Part shown: piece by piece, positions 46,451-55,816 of the stretch
How the letters are laid out: the number at the start of each line of letters is the position of its first letter
How positions within the stretch are numbered: the stretch's first letter is position 1
NCBI GenBank assembly: GCA_913055645.1
Contig: CAJXLC010000009.1
Location: 1-64,000, forward strand
DNA length: 64,000 nucleotides
Source of the DNA: an uncultured Pseudomonadota bacterium
GTDB taxonomy: Bacteria > Pseudomonadota > Zetaproteobacteria > Mariprofundales > Mariprofundaceae
Direction of reading: 5' to 3'
Translations under genes and position numbers: made by a program
The notes under the pieces: generated by a model
Seen by the model: only the letters and a program-made list of their open reading frames with translations
What the model was told of the DNA's origin: nothing
Database searches by the model: none

Positions 46451-47491
46451 ATGAAAAAAACTATGATTACAATCGCAGCTTCTGTGATGATGATGGCAAG
46501 CAGCATGGCTTCTGCTGCTACAACTATCACAGGCGCTGGCGCAACATTCCCTTTCCCTGTTTATTCTAAATGGGCTTACAACTACCATAAAGAATCAGGT
46601 GTTAAACTAAACTATCAGGCTATCGGTTCTGGTGGTGGTATTAAACAAATTAAAGCTAAAACAGTGGATTTTGGCGCATCTGATGCACCATTGAAAGCTG
46701 CAGAATTGGATAAATTTGGTTTGATGCAGTTCCCAATGATTATGGGCGGTGTTGTACCAGTTGTACATATCAAAGGCATCAAAGCTGGTCAGTTGAAATT
46801 GAGTGCTACCAACATTGCTAACATCTATCTTGGTAACATCACAAAATGGAATGACCCACGTATCGCTGCAAACAACACTGGTCTTTCTTTGCCAAATGAA
46901 AACATTACTACAGTTCACCGTGCTGACGGTTCTGGTACTACTTGGATTTTCACCAACTACCTAACCAAAGTTAGTGGCGAATGGGGTGCTAAATTAGGTA
47001 ACGCTAAAGCTGTAGCTTGGCCTAATGGTGTTGGCGGTAAGGGCAACCAAGGTGTTGCTGCTTTTGTAAACAAAGTAGAAGGCTCTATTGGTTATGTTGA
47101 ATATGCTTATGCATTGCAAAATCATATGGCTTCTGTGTTGTTGCAAAACCACTATGGTAACTTCGTAGCACCAACATCTGCTAACTTCCAAGCTGCAGCC
47201 GCAGGCGCAGACTGGAAAAATGCTAAAGGCTATTACATGGTTCTAACCAACCAACCAGGTGTAAATTCTTGGCCTATCACAGGTGCATCATTTATCCTGT
47301 TGTACAAAACTCAGGCAAAACCAGCTCAAGCAAAAGAAGTGTTGAAATTCTATAACTGGAGCTACAACAATGGTGCTGATGCTGCTGAAAAGTTAGACTA
47401 TGTACCAATGCCTAAGGCTGTAGCAGACATGGTTCGTAATACTTGGAAGAATGTATTGAAAGATCGCTCTGGCAACCCAATCTGGAAGTAA
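46451..47491 (+). CDS. pstS: Phosphate ABC transporter substrate-binding protein PstS
   Basis: Periplasmic phosphate-binding protein, 346 residues, starting after AAAGGAG. The signal peptide ends ASA. The mature start TTITGAGATFPFPVYSKW and the phosphate-binding segments YQAIGSGGGIKQI, FGASDAPL and VHRADGSGTTWIFTNYL are all typical. A strong terminator follows (47547-47579), so pstS is probably made in excess over the permease genes, with some read-through or a second promoter for pstCAB. Confidence 0.97.
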   Translation: MKKTMITIAASVMMMASSMASAATTITGAGATFPFPVYSKWAYNYHKESGVKLNYQAIGSGGGIKQIKAKTVDFGASDAPLKAAELDKFGLMQFPMIMGGVVPVVHIKGIKAGQLKLSATNIANIYLGNITKWNDPRIAANNTGLSLPNENITTVHRADGSGTTWIFTNYLTKVSGEWGAKLGNAKAVAWPNGVGGKGNQGVAAFVNKVEGSIGYVEYAYALQNHMASVLLQNHYGNFVAPTSANFQAAAAGADWKNAKGYYMVLTNQPGVNSWPITGASFILLYKTQAKPAQAKEVLKFYNWSYNNGADAAEKLDYVPMPKAVADMVRNTWKNVLKDRSGNPIWK

Positions 47492-47546
47492 GCTAAAGCT
47501 CTTTCACATATCTTGAATACTCTTTTCAAGATATAAGCTATGCCTA

Positions 47547-47579
47547 AGAGGGCTGGTTCATTGCCAGCCCTCTTTTTTA
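47547..47579 (+). terminator. Terminator between pstS and pstC
   Basis: A ten-base-pair stem AGAGGGCTGG/CCAGCCCTCT followed by a T-run. It probably lowers transcription of pstCAB relative to pstS. Confidence 0.92.
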
Positions 47580-47652
47580 TACTAAATACCATTGCACGAT
47601 AGCGTACTTAAGGTAAGTATTGCACACTCAACTAATCAATGCTGGGGAACCT

Positions 47653-48579
47653 ATGAATACGGTCAAAAAATATATATCTGGTGATGTCGCCTTTAAGGGT
47701 ATCACGCTTACGTTTGCACTTGGCATTCTCGTGCTATTCATTGCTATAATCGCCAGTCTTTGGCATGAATCGCTACCTTCTATACATAAATTTGGTTTTT
47801 CTTTTTTAAGCAGTAGCGCGTGGAATCCTGTAAAGGATGACTTTGGTGCGCTTATTTCTATCGTAGGTACACTATTGTCGGCTCTGATTGCCATGCTTAT
47901 CGCTGTGCCTTTAAGCATCGGTGTTGCTTTATTTCTTGCCGAACTTGCTCCAGACTGGATGAAAGCACCCTTTGGGACTGCCATTGAGCTGCTCGCAGCT
48001 ATCCCAAGCATTGTATATGGCATGTGGGGACTTTTTGTATTGGCACCATTAATGGCCGAATATGTACAACCCGCACTTGCAGAATATCTTGGTTTTATTC
48101 CACTGTTTACGGGTACCATCATGGGAATCGGCATGCTTACCGCAGGGTTGGTGCTGGCATTAATGATTCTTCCTTTCATCGCATCAGTGACACGCGATGT
48201 GTTCCTTATGGTACCGAATAATCTTAAGGAAGCAGCATACGGCATGGGCTGCACAACATGGGAAGTTGTGCGTGATGTGATGCTTCCCTACGGAAAAAAA
48301 GGTATCGCTGGCGCAATCTTTCTTGGCATGGGGCGAGCTCTAGGAGAAACCATGGCTATCACTTTTGTCATTGGTAACACCCATCATCTCTCCGCATCAC
48401 TGTTTGCACCAGGCACTTCCATTGCTTCAACACTAGCAAATGAATTTACTGAAGCCGATAGTGATATTTATCTCTCATCGCTAGTCGAATTAGGATTGGT
48501 GTTATTCCTCATTACTTTCATTGTACTCGGTCTCGCACAGCTATGGCTCAAACGCGGTCAACCAGGAGGTGGGCAATGA
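47653..48579 (+). CDS. pstC: Phosphate ABC transporter permease PstC
   Basis: A 308-residue inner-membrane permease. The start at 47653 (MNTVKKYISGD) has GGGG AACCT upstream. About six membrane helices and the BPD_transp_1 loop (EAAYGMGCTTWEVVRDVMLPYGKKGIAGAIFLGMGRALGE region) are present. It overlaps pstA by four bases (ATGA). With PstA it forms the channel for phosphate energised by PstB. Confidence 0.95.
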   Translation: MNTVKKYISGDVAFKGITLTFALGILVLFIAIIASLWHESLPSIHKFGFSFLSSSAWNPVKDDFGALISIVGTLLSALIAMLIAVPLSIGVALFLAELAPDWMKAPFGTAIELLAAIPSIVYGMWGLFVLAPLMAEYVQPALAEYLGFIPLFTGTIMGIGMLTAGLVLALMILPFIASVTRDVFLMVPNNLKEAAYGMGCTTWEVVRDVMLPYGKKGIAGAIFLGMGRALGETMAITFVIGNTHHLSASLFAPGTSIASTLANEFTEADSDIYLSSLVELGLVLFLITFIVLGLAQLWLKRGQPGGGQ

Positions 48580-49418
48580 TTCTCCACCAACGTAGGATGC
48601 TCACTAATCGTATCATCTTGACTATTTCAGGAGCAGCAGCCCTGCTCGGATTGGTAATGCTTATATGGATTCTCGGCGATGTGGCTGTGCGCGGCATACA
48701 GGCTATCAACTGGGATTTTTTCACTCAACTTCCAGCCCCTCCGGGTATGGAAGGTTCAGGTCTTGCCAATGCCATTGTTGGAACATTACTTATGACATTT
48801 ATGGCTACACTCATGTCCGTTCCTTTCGGCATATTGGCTGGCACTTGGTTATCTGAATTCGGACGCGAATCAAAAATAGGGCAAGTCATTCGTTATTTCT
48901 CGGATATTCTTGTTTCGGCACCTTCAATCGTGATTGGTGTTTTCGTTTACCTCATTGTAGTGCGTCCCCTTGGGTATTTTTCAGGCTGGGCTGGTGCTTT
49001 ATCATTGGCTATCATCATGTTACCCGTGGTTACCCGTACGACAGAGGAAATGCTTAAATTGGTTCCCCATGAATTGCGCGAAGCTGCGCTTGCACTCGGT
49101 ACGCCTTACTGGAAGGTGATGGTGCAAGTGATTTATCGAGCTGCCGTAACAGGAATGATTACAGGCATCATGCTCGCCGTGGCTCGTGTCGCAGGTGAAA
49201 CAGCACCGCTTTTATTTACAGCGATGAATAGCCCTTACTGGATGGAAGGGCTGAATGAACCCATCGCTAACCTCACAGTCACCCTCTTTAACTATGCCAT
49301 GAGTCCATATGATGATTGGATAAGCATGGCTTGGGGTGCTGCATTTTTGATTACCACGACCGTACTGATTACAACCATTATCACGCGGCTTGTGCTGCAT
49401 AAAAGGAGTAGACATTGA
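48576..49418 (+). CDS. pstA: Phosphate ABC transporter permease PstA
   Basis: A 280-residue permease starting at MILHQRRML (48576) with GGAGGTGGGCA before ATG. It has six helices and the EAA loop [24 protein letters not shown], followed by [14 protein letters not shown], typical of PstA. The start overlaps pstC and the stop overlaps the pstB TTG start. Confidence 0.95.
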   Translation: MILHQRRMLTNRIILTISGAAALLGLVMLIWILGDVAVRGIQAINWDFFTQLPAPPGMEGSGLANAIVGTLLMTFMATLMSVPFGILAGTWLSEFGRESKIGQVIRYFSDILVSAPSIVIGVFVYLIVVRPLGYFSGWAGALSLAIIMLPVVTRTTEEMLKLVPHELREAALALGTPYWKVMVQVIYRAAVTGMITGIMLAVARVAGETAPLLFTAMNSPYWMEGLNEPIANLTVTLFNYAMSPYDDWISMAWGAAFLITTTVLITTIITRLVLHKRSRH

Positions 49419-50221
49419 CCGCAACGCATAACGTACAGTCCGCAGACAATCCTGCTGGTCATACAGATGAAGTTAAATTATCAATTCGCAACCTAAATTT
49501 CTATTACGGCAATAAACAGGTGCTATTTGGTAACACACTAGATATTGCTGCCAATAAAGTGACGGCATTTATCGGCCCATCGGGTTGTGGGAAATCTACC
49601 CATATACGAACCTACAACCGCATGTTTGACCTCTACAAAGGTCAACACGCCGAAGGTGAAATTTTACTCGATGGCATGAATACCCTTGATCCAAAGGTTC
49701 CAGCACTTTCCTTACGTCATAAAATCGGCATGATTTTTCAAAAGCCTACACCGTTCCCAATGTCTATAGCAGAAAATATTGCCTACGGGCTGAAGCTGCA
49801 CACAAGCTTAGGCAAAGCTGAAACGGAAGTTCGGGTTGAAAAAGCATTGCGCGGTGCCGCGTTGTGGGATGAAGTTAAAGATATGCTAAACCAACCTGGA
49901 ACAGCACTTTCTGGTGGGCAGCAACAACGCTTGTGCATTGCCCGTGCCTTGGCAATTGAGCCAGAAGTCATCCTTATGGATGAGCCTTGCTCGGCACTCG
50001 ACCCAATCGCCACTGCCAAGATAGAAGAGTTGATTGGGGAACTACGCGATAAATATACCATTGTTATCGTTACTCACAACATGCAACAGGCAGCACGCGT
50101 ATCAGACAACACCGCTTTTTTCTATCTCGGCAAGCTTATTGAATTTGGTGAAACATCTTCCCTCTTCACCAAACCACAACAACAGCAAACCGAAGACTAT
50201 ATTACAGGTCGTTTTGGCTAA
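49415..50221 (+). CDS. pstB: Phosphate ABC transporter ATPase PstB
   Basis: A 268-residue ATPase. The start is TTG (AAAAGGAG upstream), within the pstA stop. Walker A is GPSGCGKST, the signature is [14 protein letters not shown] and Walker B VILMDEP, with the PstB-specific CSALDPIAT and [13 protein letters not shown]. It powers phosphate uptake and contributes to the signal to PhoR via PhoU. Confidence 0.96.
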   Translation: MTATHNVQSADNPAGHTDEVKLSIRNLNFYYGNKQVLFGNTLDIAANKVTAFIGPSGCGKSTHIRTYNRMFDLYKGQHAEGEILLDGMNTLDPKVPALSLRHKIGMIFQKPTPFPMSIAENIAYGLKLHTSLGKAETEVRVEKALRGAALWDEVKDMLNQPGTALSGGQQQRLCIARALAIEPEVILMDEPCSALDPIATAKIEELIGELRDKYTIVIVTHNMQQAARVSDNTAFFYLGKLIEFGETSSLFTKPQQQQTEDYITGRFG

Positions 50222-50302
50222 TATCAGCATAAATACGTGAATTTCATGCTATACTCCTAGAGTTAATCATGAAAACCATTACGCAAGCGCTAAGGAGAAC
50301 AC

Positions 50303-51004
50303 ATGCAACATACCATAAAACGTTTTGATGAAGAAATGGTGGAACTTAAAGAACACGTGCTTTCAATGGGCGGACTTGTTGAGCGAGCCGTTGGACATGC
50401 TGTCAGAGCCATGATTGAACAAGATGAAAAGCTCGCACTCAAAACCATTGAGCGCGATCGCGCCATTAATGCATTGGAAGTACAGTGCGACGAAATGACC
50501 CGTGATATTCTGGTGCGCCGCCAGCCAGCTGCTAGTGATTTGCGTTTCATTTTGGGTATTATCAAAGCGGTCACAGATTTGGAACGCATGGGTGATTTAG
50601 CTGCTAGCATTGCCAAAGGTATGATTCAATCCGAAGAAGCTCCGCTAAGAAATTTCTCCAACTTGGATACCATGGGTGAAAGAGTTCAAAAACAAGTACA
50701 ACGCGCTTTGGATGCCTTTTCTCGTGGTGATGCTGATTTAGCAATGAAAGTCATTCAAAAAGACGTAAAAATAGATAAGCTTTATAAACGTATGTACCGT
50801 GAACTTCTCACCTATATGATGGAAGATGCACGTAGCATTAGCGGTTCAATCATTTTATCAGATGCTGCCAAGAATCTTGAGCGTATTTCTGCTCATGCAA
50901 CCAATATCGCAGAAATGGTCGTTTATATGGAGTATGGGCATGATATTCGCCATGTTGACCATGATGCTGCTGCTAAAATTCTTGCTGGTGACGACGATAG
51001 TTAA
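50303..51004 (+). CDS. phoU: Phosphate signalling protein PhoU
   Basis: A 233-residue protein of two PhoU helical bundles, with metal-binding EXXXD-type motifs such as QCDEMTRDIL and KNLERISAHATNIAEMVVY. The start follows AAGGAGA. It connects Pst transport status to PhoR. An 81-bp gap separates it from pstB, possibly with its own promoter; ppk follows after 29 bases. Confidence 0.96.
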   Translation: MQHTIKRFDEEMVELKEHVLSMGGLVERAVGHAVRAMIEQDEKLALKTIERDRAINALEVQCDEMTRDILVRRQPAASDLRFILGIIKAVTDLERMGDLAASIAKGMIQSEEAPLRNFSNLDTMGERVQKQVQRALDAFSRGDADLAMKVIQKDVKIDKLYKRMYRELLTYMMEDARSISGSIILSDAAKNLERISAHATNIAEMVVYMEYGHDIRHVDHDAAAKILAGDDDS

Positions 51005-51033
51005 TCCAAGCATACACAACAAAGGAAAATGAT

Positions 51034-53121
51034 TTGAATACAACTCAAACCATAGCGCTGGATCACCCTGATCTTTATATCAACAGAGATTTAAGCATGC
51101 TTGAATTTAATCGTCGCGTGCTAGCTATGGCAGCTGATGAAAGTGTGCCTCTGCTTGAACGTTTGAGGTTTCTTTGCATATGCACATCCAATATGGATGA
51201 ATTTTTTGAAGTACGTGTTGCTATTCAAAAACAAAGAGTCGCTATCGGCTCCGTACAAACGGGTGCTGATGCGCTCACATCCAGCGAAATTTTACAGCGT
51301 ATCCGAAAACAGGTAAGTGATTTGGTTGAGCAACAATACCAAATTCTTAACAATGATTTATTGCCCAATATGCGTGAAGAAGGCATCCATTTTTTACACC
51401 GTGATGAGTGGAATGAAGCGCAACAAAACTGGATTCATAAATATTTTAAACGTGAATTATTGCCACTACTCACGCCTATCGGACTTGATCCTGCTCACCC
51501 TTTTCCTCGTTTATTAAGTAAAGTTCTTAATTTTATGATTGCCCTTGAAGGCAAGGATGCCTTTGGACGCGAATCAAGTTACGCTATTGTGCAAGCACCA
51601 CGTTCATTGCCACGTATGATTCGTTTACCCGATGATATTGCCACATCGGAGCACAGTTATGCGTTCCTTTCATCCATTATTCACGCCCATGTTGATGATT
51701 TATTCCCAGGTATGAATATTAAATATTGTCACCAATTCCGCATTACCCGTAATAGCGAGATGGATGTTGATGAAGAGTTAAGCGATTTAAAACAAGCTAT
51801 TGCAGGCGAATTGCTTGAGCGCCGCTTTGGTAAAGCTGTACGTTTGGAAGTGTCCAATCATTGTCCAAAAGAGCTTTCCGACTATTTATTACAACAATTT
51901 GGTGTGCAAGAAGTTGATTTATACAGGGTTCATGGGCCTGTTAACTTATATCGTATGGCACGGGTGTGTGATGAGGTCGATCGACCAGACCTTAAGTTTC
52001 CTGCTTTTGAAGCTGGTATTCCATCGATATTTAAAAAAGATGATAACGATATATTCAAAACAATCCGTGATGGTGATGTTTTACTTCATCATCCTTTTCA
52101 AAGTTTCCAACCAGTCGTTGAATTACTGAAACAAGCCGCTTCCGATCCCAATGTCTTGGCAATTAAACAAACCCTTTATCGTGCCGTTCCTGATTCTCCG
52201 ATTGTTGATGCGTTAATCAAAGCTGCGCGTGCCAATAAAGAAGTGGTGGCAGTAATTGAATTACGTGCACGCTTTAACGAGCAAGATAACATCACACTTG
52301 CGACCCGACTTTCAGCTGCAGGTGTACAGGTTGTTTATGGCGTTGTTGATTATAAAACACATTGTAAAATGATGCTTATTGTTCGCCGTGAAGGTCGCAC
52401 CATGCGCCGTTATGTACATTTAGGAACAGGCAATTATCACACCGTGACCACCCGTTTTTATACAGATATCGGTTTGCTTAGCTGTGAACCTGCACTTACA
52501 GAAGACGTACATCGTGTATTCCAACAATTAACTGGCATGGGTAGGCTTTCCAAGCTTAAAACCATGTTACAAGCCCCATTTTCTTTGCACAGTGGCATCA
52601 TTGAACGCATCAATTTCGAGGCTGCCAATGCACGTGCTGGCAATACGGCTCGTATTATTGCCAAAATGAATGGCTTGGAAGAACCCAAAGTGATTCAAGC
52701 ACTTTATCAAGCATCTCAAGCAGGTGTAAAAATTGATTTGATTGTGCGCGGCATCTGCTGCTTACGCCCTGGCATCAAAGGCATATCAGAAAATATTCGT
52801 GTACGCTCTGTACTGGGACGATTTCTCGAACATACCCGTGTATTTTATTTTCATAATGGCGGAGAATCCGAGGTATTTTGTTCTAGTGCTGATTGGATGA
52901 ATCGTAACCTCCTAAGACGAGTAGAAACGTGCTTCCCTATCCGTGATAAAAAACAGGCTAGGGATATTCTTAAAACAGCTCTGCGTCCTTACCTTGCTGA
53001 TAATGTTGGTGCATGGAATTTACGTAAAGATGGTCAATATTATCGTGTTAAACCAAGTAAAAAAGAACGCAATGCTCAAAAAGAGCTTATGCAAACATTT
53101 GGTAAGCTACAAACTTCATAA
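51034..53121 (+). CDS. ppk: Polyphosphate kinase 1
   Basis: Reversibly transfers the terminal phosphate of ATP onto polyphosphate. It has 695 residues, of normal length. The start is TTG with AAAGGAA upstream. Motifs include RDLSMLEFNRRVL near the N-terminus, LLHHPFQSF, the first phospholipase-D-like motif with the autophosphorylated His in YKTHCKMM, HLGTGNYH and the second with FCSSADWMNRNLLRRVE. It is downstream of phoU, tying phosphate uptake to storage; ppx lies close by on the opposite strand. Confidence 0.97.
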   Translation: MNTTQTIALDHPDLYINRDLSMLEFNRRVLAMAADESVPLLERLRFLCICTSNMDEFFEVRVAIQKQRVAIGSVQTGADALTSSEILQRIRKQVSDLVEQQYQILNNDLLPNMREEGIHFLHRDEWNEAQQNWIHKYFKRELLPLLTPIGLDPAHPFPRLLSKVLNFMIALEGKDAFGRESSYAIVQAPRSLPRMIRLPDDIATSEHSYAFLSSIIHAHVDDLFPGMNIKYCHQFRITRNSEMDVDEELSDLKQAIAGELLERRFGKAVRLEVSNHCPKELSDYLLQQFGVQEVDLYRVHGPVNLYRMARVCDEVDRPDLKFPAFEAGIPSIFKKDDNDIFKTIRDGDVLLHHPFQSFQPVVELLKQAASDPNVLAIKQTLYRAVPDSPIVDALIKAARANKEVVAVIELRARFNEQDNITLATRLSAAGVQVVYGVVDYKTHCKMMLIVRREGRTMRRYVHLGTGNYHTVTTRFYTDIGLLSCEPALTEDVHRVFQQLTGMGRLSKLKTMLQAPFSLHSGIIERINFEAANARAGNTARIIAKMNGLEEPKVIQALYQASQAGVKIDLIVRGICCLRPGIKGISENIRVRSVLGRFLEHTRVFYFHNGGESEVFCSSADWMNRNLLRRVETCFPIRDKKQARDILKTALRPYLADNVGAWNLRKDGQYYRVKPSKKERNAQKELMQTFGKLQTS

Positions 53122-53204
53122 GAGCTGTGCCATAAGCTTGACATATTAGAGCTTTAGGTTACCATAATGCTCTACACTCAAGCACAGTTTATTTTATAAT
53201 TACT

Positions 53205-54176
53205 ATGATAAATTCAAAACATAGCAATCAACACCTCACAATGAATCTTGAACACCCAGAGCCAGTCCATATCAATTGCATGGCTTTGGATGTACTAACG
53301 CGCTTTAGAGAATATGAAAATATCACCGCCTTAGCTGTTGTGAATGATGACATGCAGGCTATTGGTCTGGTGACCCGTCGCGAGACGCTTGCAATCTTCG
53401 GGCACAAATTTTCTCATGAGCTTAATAGAAAAAAAAGCGTAGAAATTCTTATAAATTCACAAGCCAAAAGCTTTGACATTAGTACCGACATTGATGTCAT
53501 TAGCCAACACATGACCGAGCGCAATGAGAGCGACCATTTTGACCCTGCAATCATCACACGCGATGGGCTTTATTATGGTCTTTTATCAGTCATTACTTTA
53601 CTCAAGACTATGACTGATATTCGTCTACAGCAAGCCTATGACTGTAACCCTTTATCTCATTTACCTGGCAACAATAGCATCAACCGCGAAATAGATTTCC
53701 GTTTGCAAAACGAAGTGGATTTCATGTTAGTCTATGCTGATTTGGATTCATTCAAAGCCTACAATGATTGTTATGGCTATGAACGCGGTGATCGTATTAT
53801 TCAAATGGTTGCGAAGATTTTAAGTGATGAGATTGATGAGCAGGATTTTCTAGGTCATGTTGGCGGCGATGATTTTGTTTTAATTCTACATCCCAATGAT
53901 TGGCGTAAAAAATTGGAATCGATTCTTACTATATTTAGTGCTGAATCACGCATGATGTACCATCAAGCAGACCGTCAGCGTGGCTATATTATTACCGAAG
54001 ACCGGCAAGGTCAGGAACAAAACTTTGCGCTCATGAGTTTATCATTGGCTGTAGTGTCTTGCCCACCCAAAAGCTTTGTTTCACATATTACTGTGTCGGA
54101 AGTTGCCAGCGAAGTAAAACACTTGGCAAAAAATGAGCCGGGCAACAGCATTGTGGTTAACCGTAGAACATCCTAA
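53205..54176 (+). CDS. CBS-GGDEF protein with a GGDDF active-site variant
   Basis: A 323-residue protein. Residues about 20-135 form a CBS pair (ALAVVNDDMQAIGLVTRRETL and AIITRDGLYYGLLSVITLL), a nucleotide-sensing module. The cyclase domain follows: NPLSHLPGNNSI, YADLDSFKAYNDCYGYERGDRI and GHVGGDDFVLI. The signature is GGDDF instead of GGDEF/GGEEF; some members of this subgroup share it, and activity is uncertain. No ribosome site is evident. It sits between ppk and ppx and its last four bases overlap the ppx stop on the other strand. Confidence 0.85.
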   Translation: MINSKHSNQHLTMNLEHPEPVHINCMALDVLTRFREYENITALAVVNDDMQAIGLVTRRETLAIFGHKFSHELNRKKSVEILINSQAKSFDISTDIDVISQHMTERNESDHFDPAIITRDGLYYGLLSVITLLKTMTDIRLQQAYDCNPLSHLPGNNSINREIDFRLQNEVDFMLVYADLDSFKAYNDCYGYERGDRIIQMVAKILSDEIDEQDFLGHVGGDDFVLILHPNDWRKKLESILTIFSAESRMMYHQADRQRGYIITEDRQGQEQNFALMSLSLAVVSCPPKSFVSHITVSEVASEVKHLAKNEPGNSIVVNRRTS

Positions 54177-55729
54177 ACATCCAAAGAAATTTGTAATTTT
54201 AGCTCGAACACGTAATGAATATAATCCTCTACTTGTAATGATGCCCAGCGCTCCAATAATAAATCACCATCCCCTTCTAAACGTAGCATGATATTTTCAT
54301 CATCCAATGTGACATGCACGCATCGAACACGATCACGACGATCTTTGTTTAACGCAATCGCCAAACGAAGGAAGCTACTTAAAAAACAAACGCTGCGCTG
54401 ATCGGCCTCCGCTAGCTTCACAAAACCCTCATGTTCTTCACTAGGAAAAGCTTTGCGCTGATAACGAACAGTCTGTGCTAACACAGCCTTTTCATCTTTC
54501 GACAGACCCAGCAATGGTGATGCGGATATAAGGTAAGCAGCATGTCTATGATGCCCACCAACCCGAACATACATGCCGATTTCGTGCGCACGGCATGCCA
54601 CTTCAAGCAATACACGCTCTCCCGCACCAAGCCCATGTAATGATTGCATTTGATCAAATAGACTCAATGCTAAGCGTGCCACAGATTTGGCATAATGTTG
54701 ATCAACATGATACTTCTTTTTAAGGCTACGTGCCCATGCCAATAAATTCCTACGTCGTGAATGCATGGTTACATCTTCCGACTCCATCATACCAATAAGA
54801 ATACCATCGAGTAGGCTCGCTTCTGGCATCACCATGGTTTGCACACGCGCTAATGTCATAATCTCATGAAATACCATAGAAGCGGGTAAAATAACATCGG
54901 CACGATCAGGTCTTAATCCCAAATCTTGAATACGCTCTTCAAAACTCATAGCCGCTAATTTTTTAATCAAATCATCCAACTCAATGCGACTCACTTGTTC
55001 TGCCGACTCTGTACCAAGTACCTGAAAGGCTAAACTACCAATCGCGCCAGCATTGCCACCAGTCGCCACACACACAGCGGGTTTTCTTCTGCCAAGTTGT
55101 TGTTTTAATTTTTTACGCATACCTTCAAGATATTCGGATAATAAGCTATTAAAAACACCACTTCTTCCTAACAACTCAAGCAACCGAACCGTGCCAATCT
55201 TAAAGCTTTGTGCAGAAATAACCTCACCATCATCACAAAGTGTGACTTCAACACTACCACCACCCATATCAACAAGCAGTGTAAACTGATTGGATAAGTC
55301 CACACGGCGGCTAATCGAAAGCTGTACAAGTCGCGCTTCTTCCTCTCCCGAAATCAGCGATAATTTAATACCTGTTTCATCAAAAATACGCTTGATTAAC
55401 ACACGTCCATTTTTGGAATCGCGCATCGCACTGGTCGCTGTAGCGCGATAATTTTCAATATGATGTTGATCAAGAATCTTGCGAAAATAAGCAAACGCCT
55501 TCACCGCATCATCCATAGTTTTTTCGCTCAATATGCCAGTGGTAAAAGCATCATGACCCAAACGAACAGGTTCACGATAACGCTGAATAAGCTGGGGTGT
55601 GCCAGTATCAGCATCAAATGCAGCCAGCCCCAAACGCATGGCATTGGAACCAACATCAATAGCTGCAATCAGCGCGCCACGATTCAACCATTCATCTTCA
55701 GCAATCAGGTTTGTTATTTCCATAGGCAT
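54173..55729 (-). CDS. ppx: Exopolyphosphatase / guanosine pentaphosphate phosphohydrolase
   Basis: Releases phosphate from polyphosphate ends, or converts pppGpp to ppGpp. It has 518 residues. The sugar-kinase-like N-terminal domain has IAAIDVGSNAMRLGLA, ATSAMRDSKN, ISGEEEARL and LLVDMGGGSVEVTL. A C-terminal HD-like helical domain (about 315-515) contains ARLALSLFDQMQSLHGLG and EIGMYVRVGGHHRHAAYLI. Its presence next to ppk and the pst genes completes a phosphate storage and recovery set. Choice between Ppx and GppA by sequence alone is not safe. Confidence 0.94.
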   Translation of the reverse strand: MPMEITNLIAEDEWLNRGALIAAIDVGSNAMRLGLAAFDADTGTPQLIQRYREPVRLGHDAFTTGILSEKTMDDAVKAFAYFRKILDQHHIENYRATATSAMRDSKNGRVLIKRIFDETGIKLSLISGEEEARLVQLSISRRVDLSNQFTLLVDMGGGSVEVTLCDDGEVISAQSFKIGTVRLLELLGRSGVFNSLLSEYLEGMRKKLKQQLGRRKPAVCVATGGNAGAIGSLAFQVLGTESAEQVSRIELDDLIKKLAAMSFEERIQDLGLRPDRADVILPASMVFHEIMTLARVQTMVMPEASLLDGILIGMMESEDVTMHSRRRNLLAWARSLKKKYHVDQHYAKSVARLALSLFDQMQSLHGLGAGERVLLEVACRAHEIGMYVRVGGHHRHAAYLISASPLLGLSKDEKAVLAQTVRYQRKAFPSEEHEGFVKLAEADQRSVCFLSSFLRLAIALNKDRRDRVRCVHVTLDDENIMLRLEGDGDLLLERWASLQVEDYIHYVFELKLQISLDV

Positions 55730-55816
55730 ATCATGCCTTGTTTGATAACAAAACTAAACCTGAAAATATCAGAGATCACCCTTTTTCATTGCGCCATAAT
55801 CGCGTAGCTTGCAGGC

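Noticed and set aside
46220-46588. 122-codon minus-strand frame across the pstS start
   Set aside because: It crosses the strong terminator and Pho boxes and is antisense to the pstS signal peptide; it has no homology.
47628-48254. 208-codon minus-strand frame opposite pstC
   Set aside because: It is fully antisense to a clear permease gene, with no ribosome site.
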